Shown: piece after piece, positions 44,955 through 56,839 of the stretch
Position numbering within the stretch: position 1 is the first letter of the stretch
Layout of the letters: the number at the start of each line of letters is the position of its first letter
Assembly (NCBI GenBank): GCA_019426215.1
Contig: CM033391.1
Span: forward strand, 21,100,949-21,164,948
DNA: 64,000 bases
Direction of reading: 5' to 3'
Source: Buddleja alternifolia
Taxonomy: Eukaryota; Streptophyta; Magnoliopsida; Lamiales; Scrophulariaceae
Program-made: the position numbers and the translations under genes
The notes under the pieces: model-generated
Seen by the model: the letters and a program-made list of their open reading frames with translations, nothing else
Told to the model about the DNA's origin: nothing
Databases searched by the model: none

Positions 44955-46751
44955 TGTTAGGATTATACCCTCCATACCATAGAGGAATTAGATTAATAGG
45001 GCATTTACCTTTATATTGTATAAACTCTTATTCTTTAATAAAGGCATTATTTTGTTCATATCAATCTTAATGATATTAATATAAGTATTGAACAAATAAG
45101 TCCAAGGTAATTAAGAGGAAACTTCTACTCCTCAATGGTTTGAGGAGATGGATACTAGAAGTATCGGTTCTCTGTTTACTTAAATCATCGCAAGTCGACG
45201 AGTCTTAATTAAGCATTAAGACCAGACTTGTATGACACAAGATTTGACAAGGAGTGTCAGTCGGTCACTTTGGATGGTGGGAGCCTGGTCATAGATATAT
45301 CAATGGAATTGACGTATTCGAACATGGCTCGCCGTAATTCAATCACATGGTTAATTACACTTTAATCGTCAATGATTTGATTACTGGTCGCGGTAGTGTG
45401 CGTGAACCTTAGACCTGAGGATTCACAAAGATTGGACTTGTGACACTGAACGAGTTATTAGAGTAGTTAGATTCATTTCACCCTTTGGTAGGATCATCCT
45501 CGAAGTGAGGTTCAAAAGGACAAGTGGCAATCATTCGGTGATTGCCAATAGGGGATTCACTGTTTCGGGTAGTAATGAGTTAATGTCCAGTGCGATCGTA
45601 GGTAAATGAAATTATAAGTCTTTGGCCAAAGCAGGAGAACTAACTTATGTATAGTACAAAAGGGTAGTTCAGTAATTTCAACTTACTATGATTCCCTAAA
45701 ACACAACATCGAGTCCTATGAGTTTGACATAATCCATGACTCTCACTCGACCGTGATGTTACAGTGAAGGGCTTATACTCACATGGTATCCGTGACCTAA
45801 AGGTTCATATTGATCTATTCATTCCAATTGGGTTTCGATGTGAGCCCACGTGACTGGCTTAGTGACACTCACATCCTTAGTTTCCTCCCAATGCCAACTG
45901 AAATGAACTTAGAGAGTTGCGCTTAAAAGGAATTGAGTGAAGAAAATTCTTTCATTGTCAAATATATAAATTAGGTAATTTGCTATTTGATGAGCAAATT
46001 AATTTATTTGATTAATTGAATTAATGGAAATAAATTAATAATAAATAATTAGATGTTTTTAGTATGAACGCATCAATTTATTTGATTACTTAGATTAATG
46101 GCAATAAATTAATTATAATAAATAAATAAACTTATTTATTATACTCATTCTTTTATTAAATAATTAGATTATTTAAGTTAGGTGATTATTAATTAGTATA
46201 ATATTTTAATTAGATTAAAATATGTTGAACCTAATTAATAATTAGACTAAGTTGAAAGTCAACTTAACCCAATAGGATGAGGATGGGCATGTGTGAGGCG
46301 TGTGAGTGTGAGTTAGATGAGCTCAAGGAATTAGTTTATTCCAAGTCCATCACTCTTTATATATACCTAATACTGGTTTAGTCAAAGCCTAACTCTCACA
46401 TTAGACTTGACAACAAACAAAGAAGAACAGAAAAATCTCTCTCTTCTTCCTAAGAAGCCGTCGGTCATAGTGGTGCAAAGGGTGGTGGATTTTTTTTCAA
46501 AGTTCGTTTCGGCGTGATATCTAGAGGCAGGAGTTTGGAATTGCTGCTACCCGGAACATCAAGTCTTCAATCAAATCAAAAGGTTAGTGAAAAAGATGAA
46601 ATTAGATCTCGTCATCATGTTATTTTTGAAATATGTAAAATCATTAAAACCTAAAAGTGATCCGATTGCGAATTTGGATATGTTTTATCGTTTTCGTTGC
46701 GCATTGATGCTTAGCTCGATGAGTTATGGTCTTTAGCATTCCTATGAAAGA

Positions 46752-47420
46752 ATGGAATATGCAAGGAACATACTACTTCATTTGAAAGAGGTTCTTGGAG
46801 CGCCCAGTAGGACTATTCAATATTACTTGTCGAGAGAGCTCTTCAGGGCAAAGATGGAAGAAGATGATGGTGTGGCTGACCACGTATTGCAGATGATCTC
46901 CATGATAGGGAAGTTGCAGACTCTTGATTTTCACATGGATTTCCATCTTTAGACGGACCTCATCCTTCAGTCACTTCTTGATTCCTTCAGTCAGTTCATT
47001 GTGAATTTTGATATCAACGATGTTGAGTGTTCTCTATCTGGGCTAATGAACAAACTCATTACTTCACAAAGGCAAATTAAACAAAGGAAATTTAGACGTG
47101 CATACATCGCTTCTGTTGCTGGGCAAGCAGAACCAAAGGAAAAGGAAGAGGAGCCCATAAAAGTGTTAATGATAAATGACCATCTTAAAAGGAAAGCACC
47201 TGAAGACGCTAGGTTGCATAATGAGAATCTCAAGAGATCATACACTTGCCTTTCCTACAAGGAGAAGGGTTACTGGAGGCTTGACTGTCCCCTGAGAAAG
47301 GCAAGAGTTGCTAAAGGTATGAAACTTTATATTTTGGAAACTAATTGGTCTATGACTGTATTCTCCACTTCATGGATTCTAAACTCAGGAGCTAACGCTC
47401 ATGTCTGTGTTTTGAAATAG
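46752..47420 (+). pseudogene. Copia B gag and protease start (broken)
   Basis: Frames show the copia gag core (RNILLHLKEVLG, YLSRELFRAKMEE, then after a TAG at 46950 TDLILQSLLDSFSQFIVNF) and a degenerate zinc knuckle with YTCLSYKEKGYWRLDC, in which the second Cys of the knuckle is replaced. The protease start WILNSGANAHVC has NSGA where an active enzyme has DSGA. A TAG ends the frame at 47420. Confidence 0.85.
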
Positions 47421-47549
47421 GATCTAGAAAGAAGTAGGAGGCTTGAGGAGCAAGAACTAATGATCCATGTAGGTAACAGACATAGTGTGGCAGCTACTCA
47501 CTTAGGATCCACTGTTTTATTTTTATCTACTGGACATTTACTAGTTTTG

Positions 47550-48442
47550 GATGATTGCCTTGTTTTGCCCGATGGGCTTAAAAACATTTGTTCTATTCCC
47601 ATATTAGTTAGACTTGGATACGATTTCCGATTTTGAACAATGTTTACAATATTTATTTTAGAAATAAGTTTGTTGGCTCTGCATCTTTAGTAAATGGTTT
47701 ATGTTACTTGAATGTCCAAAATAGATGTATTGTGAATACAATCACCAAGAAACGAGGTATGTAGGACAAACCAAAGACTCATCTGGCTTTTGAGACTAGG
47801 TCATGCTGGAGAACACAAGATTCACGAACTTGAGAAAAATCTAATAAGAACATTTGGATCCGACCCACTCCGCACTTGGGAGTCTCGTTTCAAAGGCAAA
47901 ATGACTAGGTCACCCCTCATAGGGCATTTTGAACGAGCCAATGAAGTCCTTGGTTTAATACATACTGATGTTTGTGGGCCTTTTGGGGAAATGACTCGTA
48001 GAGGTTTTCAATACTTCATTACATTTACTGACGAGACCCCTCTAGGTATGGTCTCGTATACCTAATGAAGCATAAGTCTGAATCTGTTGAATGGTTCAAA
48101 GAATTCAAGGCCTTGGTTGAAAACTAAACTGGCAAACCTATCAAAACACTATGATCTGATCGAGGTGGAGAATATATGAATGCCGAATTTGGTGAGTTCT
48201 TAAATGAACATAGAATTGTATTGCAATTGACTCCTCCTGCAACTCCACAACTCAATGGGATAGCCGAGCGACGAAATAGAACACTATTGGATATGATTAG
48301 ATCGATGCTCAGCTACACGAATTTTCCTATATCATTGTGGGGCCATGCATTGCTCACAACAACCCACATCTTGAACAGGTGTCCATCTAGGTCTGTTCCT
48401 AAAACTTCTTATCAAATATGGAGTGGAAAGATGCCTGATGCA
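47550..48442 (+). pseudogene. Copia B integrase (broken)
   Basis: The pre-integrase piece LKNICSI near 47580 is followed by LRLGHAGEHKIHELEKN, then LGLIHTDVCGPF (first catalytic Asp), a TAA near 48063, a damaged SDRGGEYM stretch near 48160 and TPPATPQLNGIAERRNRTLL with the catalytic Glu. It ends at WSGKMPDA where the Athila-like LTR begins. Confidence 0.85.
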
Positions 48443-49739
48443 CGATAACCCAGTCGTGTCTTTAACAACAAGAGGACTGATCGTGTGTAGTAATAGAGTG
48501 GACAGTTAAGTCCGGGATGTTGAACTCACAGAAATTTATGCTATAGGGATAACAATAAATTAAATCAAGCAATTATAGACTTAAAGGAAAATAAATCACA
48601 CAATATCAATTAAAACAAAAATTAAAGATATGCGAAAACCAATAGATAAAATGCAACTAAGACACATGCGTCGACACAAATTAATCAAATCTCATTATAT
48701 AAGTATTCTCATATTTCAGATAAATATTGCTAAGGTGAAAAATTCCTTAAGAGTATTATCAATTTGATCCCTCACACATGATATCCTATAGTAGAGTTGG
48801 GTGTAGCAATCTCTCTTGTATGCATTAAAAATAGAATTTTCCCCAGATTAATTCAGATTCTTCCAAATAAATCCGGCTAACAGCATCCAGATTATGTAGC
48901 TGTCCCTAACATCAACTAACTTAGAAAATGTTATTAATCATTTTTTCACCTTAATTTACTTTCTCCCGAATAGATAAATTAAGCATTATTTCTTACATAT
49001 GTTGGCTAAACACATGAACATCATGCACAAGATTAAAACACAAAGCAATATAAGTCATTCACACGAAAAATACTTTCTATAACTCAAAAATCATAATTTG
49101 CCCTAAGCATGGCCTTGGTCTACAAATTTAACTACTCATAATATAAAAATTAACTAAAGAATTCATGAAATTAAAAAACAAATAATAAAAACTCCCTATG
49201 ACTGTGTCAATCTTCTTCTTCTTCCTTCAATCTTCCTCTATTTGCTATGGAGAATTACACAGAATAAAATTCTAATCTAACCCTCTCTCTCTCTGATGTA
49301 TATGAAGACTGCTGGAAAAGACTTTTAAAAACGTTGCCCTTTAACCCTACTGCAACAGTTGTATTTATAGGCATGATATGAGAAGAGTCCGCATAGGTTT
49401 AGAGTTGGAAATTTCCAAAACTTTTCTGCCGACTTCAACGTTCGAACATTATTCTTCCTCACGTTCATGCGTAAATCATCTTCACGTTTGTATCTACCAT
49501 CACCACGTTCGAACGTCATGTTCCTCACGTCCGAACGTAGATTTTAGCGACTTTTAGCTTTTCTGCAATGAAATTTCGTCTCTTACTGTTTCTTTCATCC
49601 CTTTGTCTCAAATGTCATGATTTATACATGGATACTTAAAATAGACAAATTACACGCATATGTGGTATAAGATAATACTTAATTCTATGAAAACCATACG
49701 AATAAAGGATTATAAAACACGTAACTCTCAACCCTATCA
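48443..49739 (-). repeat. 3' LTR of the Athila-like element (about 1.3 kb)
   Basis: The right end reads CCCTATCA|ACTCCCCTAAACTT, so on the minus strand a polypurine tract AAGTTTAGGGGAGT is followed by the LTR start TGATAGGG. The left end is CGATAACCC, one base from the expected TGATAACCC. On the minus strand a TATA box (TATAAATAC, about 49361-49369) marks the LTR promoter. Several ACGTTCGAACGT-like motifs lie near it. Confidence 0.7.
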
Positions 49740-51165
49740 ACTCCCCTAAACTTATACATTGATTGTCCTCGAGCAATGATAAAAAAATAATCATAATCAA
49801 AGGTAAACAAAAACAAAACAAACAAAAATAAACTCGCTTTCGTGGAGCAAACTATTACACTTGGCACGTGCAGCAAGCCTTTAAACCTTTAAGTTCCCCA
49901 AAAAGGACGAGCTATAGTCTGGTGAGGATTTACAGACGAAATACCCACAAAATCTAGCAAATTCAGTTCCAACCCAAGCAATACACATTAACATAATTAA
50001 CAAGAATCAATGGCACAAATTCATCCTTTTAAAGCTCAAAATATATATTCATATAATACTTTTGCTCACGTGACACCAATACTCGAAAAGACTCCATAAA
50101 GTGTAGTGAAAATAAATCTAAGACATTATAGTCGAGAGGCATCCTTACCAATTTTTGGACATTAATCCCACATCTATCAACTTTTGATCAACACAAGGCA
50201 CAAGAATCATAGAAACTTCATATCCATTTTAATTTTATTATCTCAAATACTCAAACTTTAAACTCATATGGAACTTTTATTAAATTCATCAACGCTAGAT
50301 CATATGCAATGTTTTATTCCATTAGGCTTTCTATGGCACCCATGTAACAAGGTTTAGATCAATGACTCTCAAACTAGATAGTTTTAGGGCATTAAGTGTA
50401 GAGACACTCCTATAAATTTAATCACTCGAGTGTCAAAGGCCACGAAACAAAACTAGATCTTTCACAAATTAAACTCCTTTTGGCTTGAGCTTAGCTCAAA
50501 TTAGCATAATAGTATAGTATGTTGGCATGAAACTCTCACCTCCAATATATATTAGCCTGACCACTTTGGTCATACCAAATTTCAACCTCTTTCCTTATTT
50601 AGAATAAAAAATTAACTAATCAACTTATAACCTTTATGAAATAATCTAAATTAATATTTTCGGTAAAAAGTCCTCAAGTGTCTCAAGATGGTTATCCTCT
50701 CAACTCCTCTACCCTCGAATTATGTGCATTGTGAATCATCTAAGGAAATCAATTCTAGTCTAGGGTCTCCACGAGCAATTTCAAAGATATATATGTTCCA
50801 TTAAATTCAATCATACCAATTTTTTTTCAAGTTAATCAATCTCAATGCATCAAGTGGAAGGACTAATTTTTTTGTTTTTGTTTTTATACTTGATTTTTCA
50901 ATAAAGAAGCATATAAACATGATAGCATGCAAATTTCCTCCCCAAAACTTAAGCTAAAAATTAAGGTTGCATTTTCATTTAAGTACTTCCATATCCCCAA
51001 ACTTAAATCCAACATTGTCCCCAATGTTGTTATGAAACAAGCATAAAAAAAAAAGGTAAAAAGAACACTTACAACCAAGGACGTTGAAAAACATCCTTCA
51101 ACTTCCAATGCATCCAAATAAAGCTCCAACTCCTCTTGAGTAAAATAGGCATTTCCAGTCATGGG
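49740..51165 (-). other. Untranslated region of the Athila-like element
   Basis: No gene is supported. It contains a second purine-tract-like phrase in reverse complement (CCCCAAACTTAAATCC near 50997) and the CATTGTCCCCAATGTTG phrase typical of this lineage upstream of the 3' LTR. Confidence 0.5.
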
Positions 51166-51369
51166 GTCAAATTTTGTATCATATCTAAAACTTCATCTCA
51201 ACTAAACCATCAAGCATAAGAAAACGTACATGCCAAAAGTGCATGCATCATAAAAGAACAACAAAACCAACAAAAAACAACCTAACTAAAAAAAAAGAAA
51301 AAGAAACAGAAAAAGAATAAAAATGAAAAAGAAAAAGAAAACAAAAGAAAAAGGTAGGATACAAATGCA

Positions 51370-52512
51370 TCAAGACCGCACCCCCGTCGGGGCTGATGCG
51401 GGATCCTCATCGTCTGTGTCAAAATCACTCTCCATTTCAGGCAAGCAATGGAATGCGGGTACTTGTGGATAAGGTAAATAAGGCCTTCCCTCCGCACGAT
51501 CCATGGCTAGGGCTAAATCCCTTTGATAGTGTGCCAACGTCCTCATATTTTTCATCATAACGGATTGTGTCGCCCATATCCCTTTTCGTGCTTTCCTCAT
51601 CAAATTCAGATCATGTGAAATTGTAGCAAGAGAAATAGGTGAGGAGGTTCTTTTTGAGCTCTCTCCCCTCTCTCGGGTAAATCTAGGCATCGGGTCTTGT
51701 CTTTCTTTTCTTCCCTAAAAACAATATCCACTCCCGGTTTCTCAAACCCTTTATCTCTTTCTCGCTTTACCCCTTGTTTTAGGCATAATGTGCTAACCAA
51801 AGATGGAAAAATTAGTGGAATTTTCTTGTTGAGGCACGGGTTAATCATATCAACTCCCATCTTCCTCACTTGACTCAACAAGGTATCAAAGACAAGTTGT
51901 GACAAAATCACTCTCTTCAAGGTCATAATGCAATAAATGAAAAGAGCTCTCTCTTTGTTAACCGATGACCGGTTACTAGTGGGTAGAACACAATACCAAA
52001 TAAATTCAAACAAAAAAAATGCCTCTGGTTTTAAATCCCTCGGTAGTATTTCTCTCTTGTTAGCAAAAAATTTCCCTCCTTCTATTGAAATCTCCCTCAA
52101 TACCATATTCCAATCTAAGATATTCACCTCATCTTGCTCTACCAACGTTTCATAAGCACACTTTGAAGTTATGGGGAGTTTCATGCACTCATCCATGTTT
52201 GACTTTGAAAAATCAACTTCCACCCCCCTTACCATAACCTTGTACATCCCGTTTTGAAAAATTTTCCTAGACTCCGTGCTCGTACTATTTGCATAAAAAT
52301 TCTTTCACCCGCGCCTACATAATCATCCTCGAGGTGGTGGCAAAGTATGACAAAAACAGTTGTTGCCTTGTAGCTAGCACAAATATTTTTTTCACTCCTA
52401 TTGATATTTCTTTATGTAGCTCATACCCTTTAATTCTTTCGCAAAATTGTTGGGTTTCTCCCTTTTTCCTTGGAGTATTAGCCTCTTTCTTAGCACCATT
52501 GTCCTTTTTCAT
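51370..52512 (-). pseudogene. Plant transposon protein-like ORF of the Athila-like element (frameshifted)
   Basis: A minus-strand frame of 213 codons (52247-51606) starts MYKVMVRGVEVDFSKSN and contains KEIL.. and NKERALFIYCIMTLKRV, which resembles the domain called 'putative plant transposon protein' found in Athila-type elements. An upstream frame piece (52512-52315) and a downstream acidic piece (51690-51370, ESDFDTDDEDPAS) are joined to it by frameshifts. Its role is not known; it is neither RT nor integrase. Confidence 0.55.
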
Positions 52513-52621
52513 TCTTGAACTCTCTCCTCAACAAAGTTTTCAAGATCTCAATCTTGCCATTAGTATGAATATAGCTCTAAAATTCCCCCAAACTTATCCA
52601 TTGCAATCTCCCTCAGATTAA

Positions 52622-53562
52622 CTTAATCACCACACCACAATCAACAAGTACCAACACCACAATACACAATAACAACAGAAAAATCCCCACACGGCTATCA
52701 CAGATAATGAACAAAGAAAGGATTAAGACAATCACTTAGAGTGTATGCGGCAATAGGAAGCAGTACCCACGTCCAATGACTCATGTTAGAACGTCGGGCC
52801 CTTCATGTTCGGACGTGAGTTGTGCAACGTACTGGTGTATTTCTTCTTCCTTTGAAGTGCTGGATGATAAACCCTTGGTCTAATAGCTGCTGATAGTTTT
52901 TTCTGTGTGAGAATATATGGTGGGTTTGTATTAGGCATGAGTGTTTATGGAATGTGATAGATGGGTTTAAATAGAAGAATTCCTTGTATGTGAAGAGTTA
53001 TAAATGGAATAGATAGTGATGATGATGGAAGGATTTTATAGATGGGTTAGGATCTAGAATATGATTTGGAAAGGGAAGGCATATTTGGCGCGAGTATCTT
53101 GGAGAAGAGGGTGTTTTGAATGAATAGGATTTAGATCAGTGATTTTAACGTCTACTTTTTTTATTTTCTGACAGGCTCCACATTGGAACGTGGATGATGG
53201 CATGTTCGGGCATCCTGACTAAAAAATTCCTTGCGCAAGCCCACGTTCGAACATCAACTGCTCCACATTCGGACATCAAGTGTTACGCGTTCGGACGTGC
53301 TGACTAAAAGACTTCATCCGAATTCTACCTCTTCTTTGAAAAAATAATAATAATAAGAACACAAAATCAAAAACAAACAGAGCAAAACAAAAGCAAACTA
53401 AAATAAAAAATAAATAAAAAAATAAAAATAGCTCGACTTGCCTCCCGAGAAGCGCTTCTTTAAAGTCATTTTCTTGACTTTGCAGAATCAGCCTAACTTC
53501 TCGGATCATGGAGTGGACTAGAACCCTTATCTAAACTCCCATCAATTGGTTCATCATGTTGC
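52622..53562 (-). other. Inter-ORF region of the Athila-like element
   Basis: A/C-rich stretch (CAACACCACAATACAC), then a region with repeated TTCGGACGT/TTCGAACAT motifs (52790-52830 and 53180-53300). Near 53443-53462 GCCTCCCGAGAAGCGCTTCT is the reverse complement of the conserved post-gag phrase. No coding region. Confidence 0.5.
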
Positions 53563-55217
53563 TGTTAGGTATATGCATTAGATGCCAATGAGGACAAATA
53601 GTTAGATTAGGGTATCTTATTATGTTGTACAAACTATTAAAATGATATTAATAAAGGCATTTGTATTTTGTTCATATAAATCTTTATGGCATCTAAATAA
53701 GTATTGAACATATAGTCCATGTGAATAAAGGTTTTACTCTTTGCCCTTTATGGAATAAAGACGTGGCATGGGAAGAGTCTTACACCTTATCACTTAAAAG
53801 GGTTCGCAAGTCAAAGAATCTTAATTGGGCATTAAGATTCGACTTGTATGACACATGCTCTGACGATGAGTGCCAGTCGAACACTATAGGGATAGTGGGA
53901 GCAAGTATCATAGATAGGTCAATGGAATTGACATATTCGAACACGGCTCGTAGTAATCCGACCACATGGGTATTTACTCAGTGACTGTCAATGATTGGAT
54001 TACTGATCGTAATAGTATGAGTGAGCCTTAGACCTGAGGGTTCATGATCAATGTGTTTGTATTATTGGATCTGTTACCAGAGTAGTTAGGCCCATATCAC
54101 CCGTCGGTGGGGTCGACCTCGAAGTGCGATATCAATGAGACAAGTAGCAGTTGATCAGTGATCGCCAAGATGGGATTCACTATCTCGATAGTAAACGAGT
54201 AAGTATCCTGTGCGATTATAGTCTAATGAAAGTATAAAGTCTTTGGCCAAAGCATAAAAACTAACTCATGTGGGACACTGAGGGTAGTTTAGTAATTTTA
54301 TTATGCTATAATGTAATGCACAGTATCAAGTTTAGTGAGTTTGACATTTTCCATGACTCTCACTTGATCATGATACGTCAGTGAAGGGCTTATACTCATA
54401 CGACATTTATGATCAAGAGGTTCGTAAAATGATTCATTCATTTCGTACTCAATTGGGTTACGATGTGAGTCCATGAGACTGGCTAGGTGACACTCACATC
54501 CTTAGGTAATTCCTCACTTTGCCAATTGAGACGAACCTAAAGAGTAGCGCTATAAGAAACGAACGAGATGCATCCTTTTGTGTAAATCTTTTAGAAAGAA
54601 TTAAATGGACTGATTGATTTGATTAGATTAAATTAATTAATTAAATATTTAATTTAATTAGATTAAATTAAATTATTTAATTAGTATATTAATTAAAAGG
54701 AATTAATTAATAGTATACATTATATTTAAATTGGATTTAAATTAAAAAAAAATATATGAGCTAGAATTTAAACAAGCCAATTAAAAGCCCACCTAGTCCG
54801 AGGAAGCCCTAGGAGGGGCAGCCAGTTAGGGTTGGAGTAGCCTCCAACTTGTTCCACAAGCTAGTAAAGTTTAAAAGGGCTCCTACAGTGGAACAAACCC
54901 TAAGAAGACAAGAAAGAAACACAACACAAAAAGGAAAAGAACTCTCTCCCCTCTCTTCTCTCTAGCCGTCCACTACTGCAAAGAAGGAGGAGTTTCGGGT
55001 TCTTTGGAAGGCTCGTTTCGCGTGAAGCTCTAGAGACAGGAGCCCTTGGAGGATTGCTGTTCTGCAGAATCAGTAAACGAATAAAAAAGGTATTTTTATT
55101 CGTTCTAATTTTTGCGAAACCCATTAAAAATCATCAGATCTATTTTTGTGATCTTCCAGTAGGAATCTTCGAATCTTTCGCTGCAATTCTCTGTTTTCCT
55201 GTGTAGGATTCCTAACA
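53563..55217 (+). mobile_element. Copia solo LTR C (1655 bp)
   Basis: Starts TGTTAGGTATATGC and ends GGATTCCTAACA, with the perfect 5-bp duplication GTTGC on both sides (53558-53562 and 55218-55222). It is related to LTRs A and B (blocks CTTAGACCTGAGG, GTGAAGGGCTTATACTCA in the same order). No internal region, so a solo LTR. It lies within the protease end of the Athila-like element. Confidence 0.92.
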
Positions 55218-55900
55218 GTTGCAATTCCGTGGATTTAGCGACAATCACTTGGTCCAGATTATCGAGGTTCCTAACCTCGTTAGCACTTGTATCTTCCTTA
55301 CTTTCTCGACTGCTTGGGTCATCAGACGAATGTTCCTGCGATTCTTCATCATCGAAAGGATCAAAAGCATCTAGTATAGAACAAGTATTCTTAGGAAATG
55401 CATGCTTAAAACTCCTATAGGCATTTAAAGTTACTTTCTTATCCCCTATATTCAATGTAAACTCACCATGTGCCAGGTCTAGCGTAGCTTTACCTGTGGC
55501 TAGGAATGGCCTTCCTAGGATCAGTGGGACATTAGAGTCTTTCTCCATTTCAAGGACCACAAAGTCGACTGAAAAGTAGAACTTGTCGACTTTAACTATG
55601 ACATCTTAGATCACTCCAATGGGATTTTTGACAGATTTGTTTGCGAGCTGCAACTGCATAGTTGTTGATTTTGTCTCTTTGAGGCCTAACTTCTGAAAAA
55701 GTGCATAAGGCATCAAATTGATCTCGGCCCCAGAATCACAAAGAACTTTGCGAACTTCATATGTCCACTACTGCATGGAATGGATAGACTACCCGGATCT
55801 TCACACTTTGTTGGCATATTATTCAGTACAACAGCTGAACATGTTTCGTTTAAGCATACAGTACCCACTTCAGTTTGTTTGATAGAATTTCCTTAAATAG
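55218..55900 (-). pseudogene. Athila-like protease and gag end
   Basis: On the minus strand the frames show the catalytic CDSGAEINLMPYALFQKLGL, then, after a TAA, VPLILGRPFLATGKATLDL (flap and C-terminal strand), and an acidic tail (FDPFDDEESQEHSSDDPSS). Upstream, MPTKCEDPGSLSIPC matches the gag-protease border. The last codons reach the solo LTR C target site. Confidence 0.85.
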
Positions 55901-56095
55901 TTTTACGAAGTTTGGCATCTTCAAGATAACATCTACAATAGGAACATTAATGCACACTTTTCTTAAACTCTCAAGAATGCGAAGAAAACTCTTATCATGT
56001 TTACTTTTTTTTAATCTTTTGAGTTAGGGGAAAAGGAAAATGTACTTCAACAGGGAGAGGGGAATTAGTAACAGTACACTTACAACTGGGATTCA

Positions 56096-56839
56096 CTACC
56101 TTGACGTTCGAATGTCAGGAGGGTTCACATCCGGGCGTTGATGATGCAACATTCGAATGTTAGCTCCTCCACGTTCGGATGTTTGAAGCGGGACATCCAC
56201 TGTCTCTGGAGTATCATTGGATGTTCGAACATTAGGTACTTCACATTCAGGCATCCTGAACGCATTTTTCACTTCTTTCTCACTTCTGAGCGTAACTGCA
56301 AAGCACTGCTCATTCGGGTTTTTCTCAGTATCACTTGGCAATGTACCCGTGTTTCTCCCTGACAGATTGTTTATAAGTTGCCCTATGTGATGTTGCCTCT
56401 CCTTCCTTCCCATAATGACATCTTTTAGCATCAAGTGGAGTTTTTTAAAAGACTCATCCGATTTGCGAATGTGTACATCGAGCCTATCATCAATGTTCAT
56501 AGATCTTCCTAGGCCTTATTGCTAAAAATGCACTTGTCGTTTGGTGTTGTTTAATTGAAACAGTGGTCGAGGTGCTTGGTATGCTCCAGGATTTCCATAT
56601 GGTGGATTATTTGGCTTTCGAGGAAAATTCTCGGCTCCTCCAAAAATAGCTTGAGGTCTGTGCTGATTCACATAGTTGACCTCTATTGTGGCCTCTGGCT
56701 CAACTCCTTCTTCAACCTCTTTAACTACCGCTACCGTGTTTGGTGCAGGTGCAGGTGTGATCTCATCTTCCTCCTTGGGTATAACTCATCCTCCCGAGCT
56801 AATTGTCTATTTTCTCCCATATAGATTTATTATCGAGAC
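56096..56839 (-). pseudogene. Athila-like gag (C-terminal half)
   Basis: Minus-strand frames contain VNYVNQHRPQ and PYGNPGAYQAP, then after a shift IGQLINNLSGRNTGTLPSDTE and QCFAVTLRSEKE, diagnostic of Athila gag. A repeat-like tail follows in which NVRTS / IRML / DIRTS peptides are encoded by TTCGAACGT-like DNA. The N-terminal part is cut by copia D at 56840. Confidence 0.85.

Larger units (their letters stand above)
44955..48442 (+). mobile_element. Copia element B: LTR, gag, protease and integrase, interrupted by an Athila-like element
   Basis: The LTR starts at TGTTAGGATTATACCC. LTR-like sequence runs to about 46704 and then switches straight into the middle of gag, so the LTR end, primer site and gag start are deleted. 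Gag, protease and integrase follow on the plus strand until 48442, where the minus-strand Athila-like LTR begins. RT and RNase H of B should lie beyond that element, outside the window. Confidence 0.85.
48443..56839 (-). mobile_element. Athila-like Ty3 element without visible RT or integrase, minus strand, interrupted twice
   Basis: The 3' LTR is 48443-49739. Moving right come an untranslated stretch, an ORF of the plant-transposon-protein type (51370-52512), the phrase AGAAGCGCTTCTCGGGAGGC in reverse complement near 53443 that in this lineage follows the gag-protease frame, then copia solo LTR C (53563-55217), then protease and gag (55218-56836). Copia D cuts it at 56840. Between protease and the downstream ORF only a few hundred bases remain once C is removed, so RT and integrase are missing rather than displaced. 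Confidence 0.75.
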
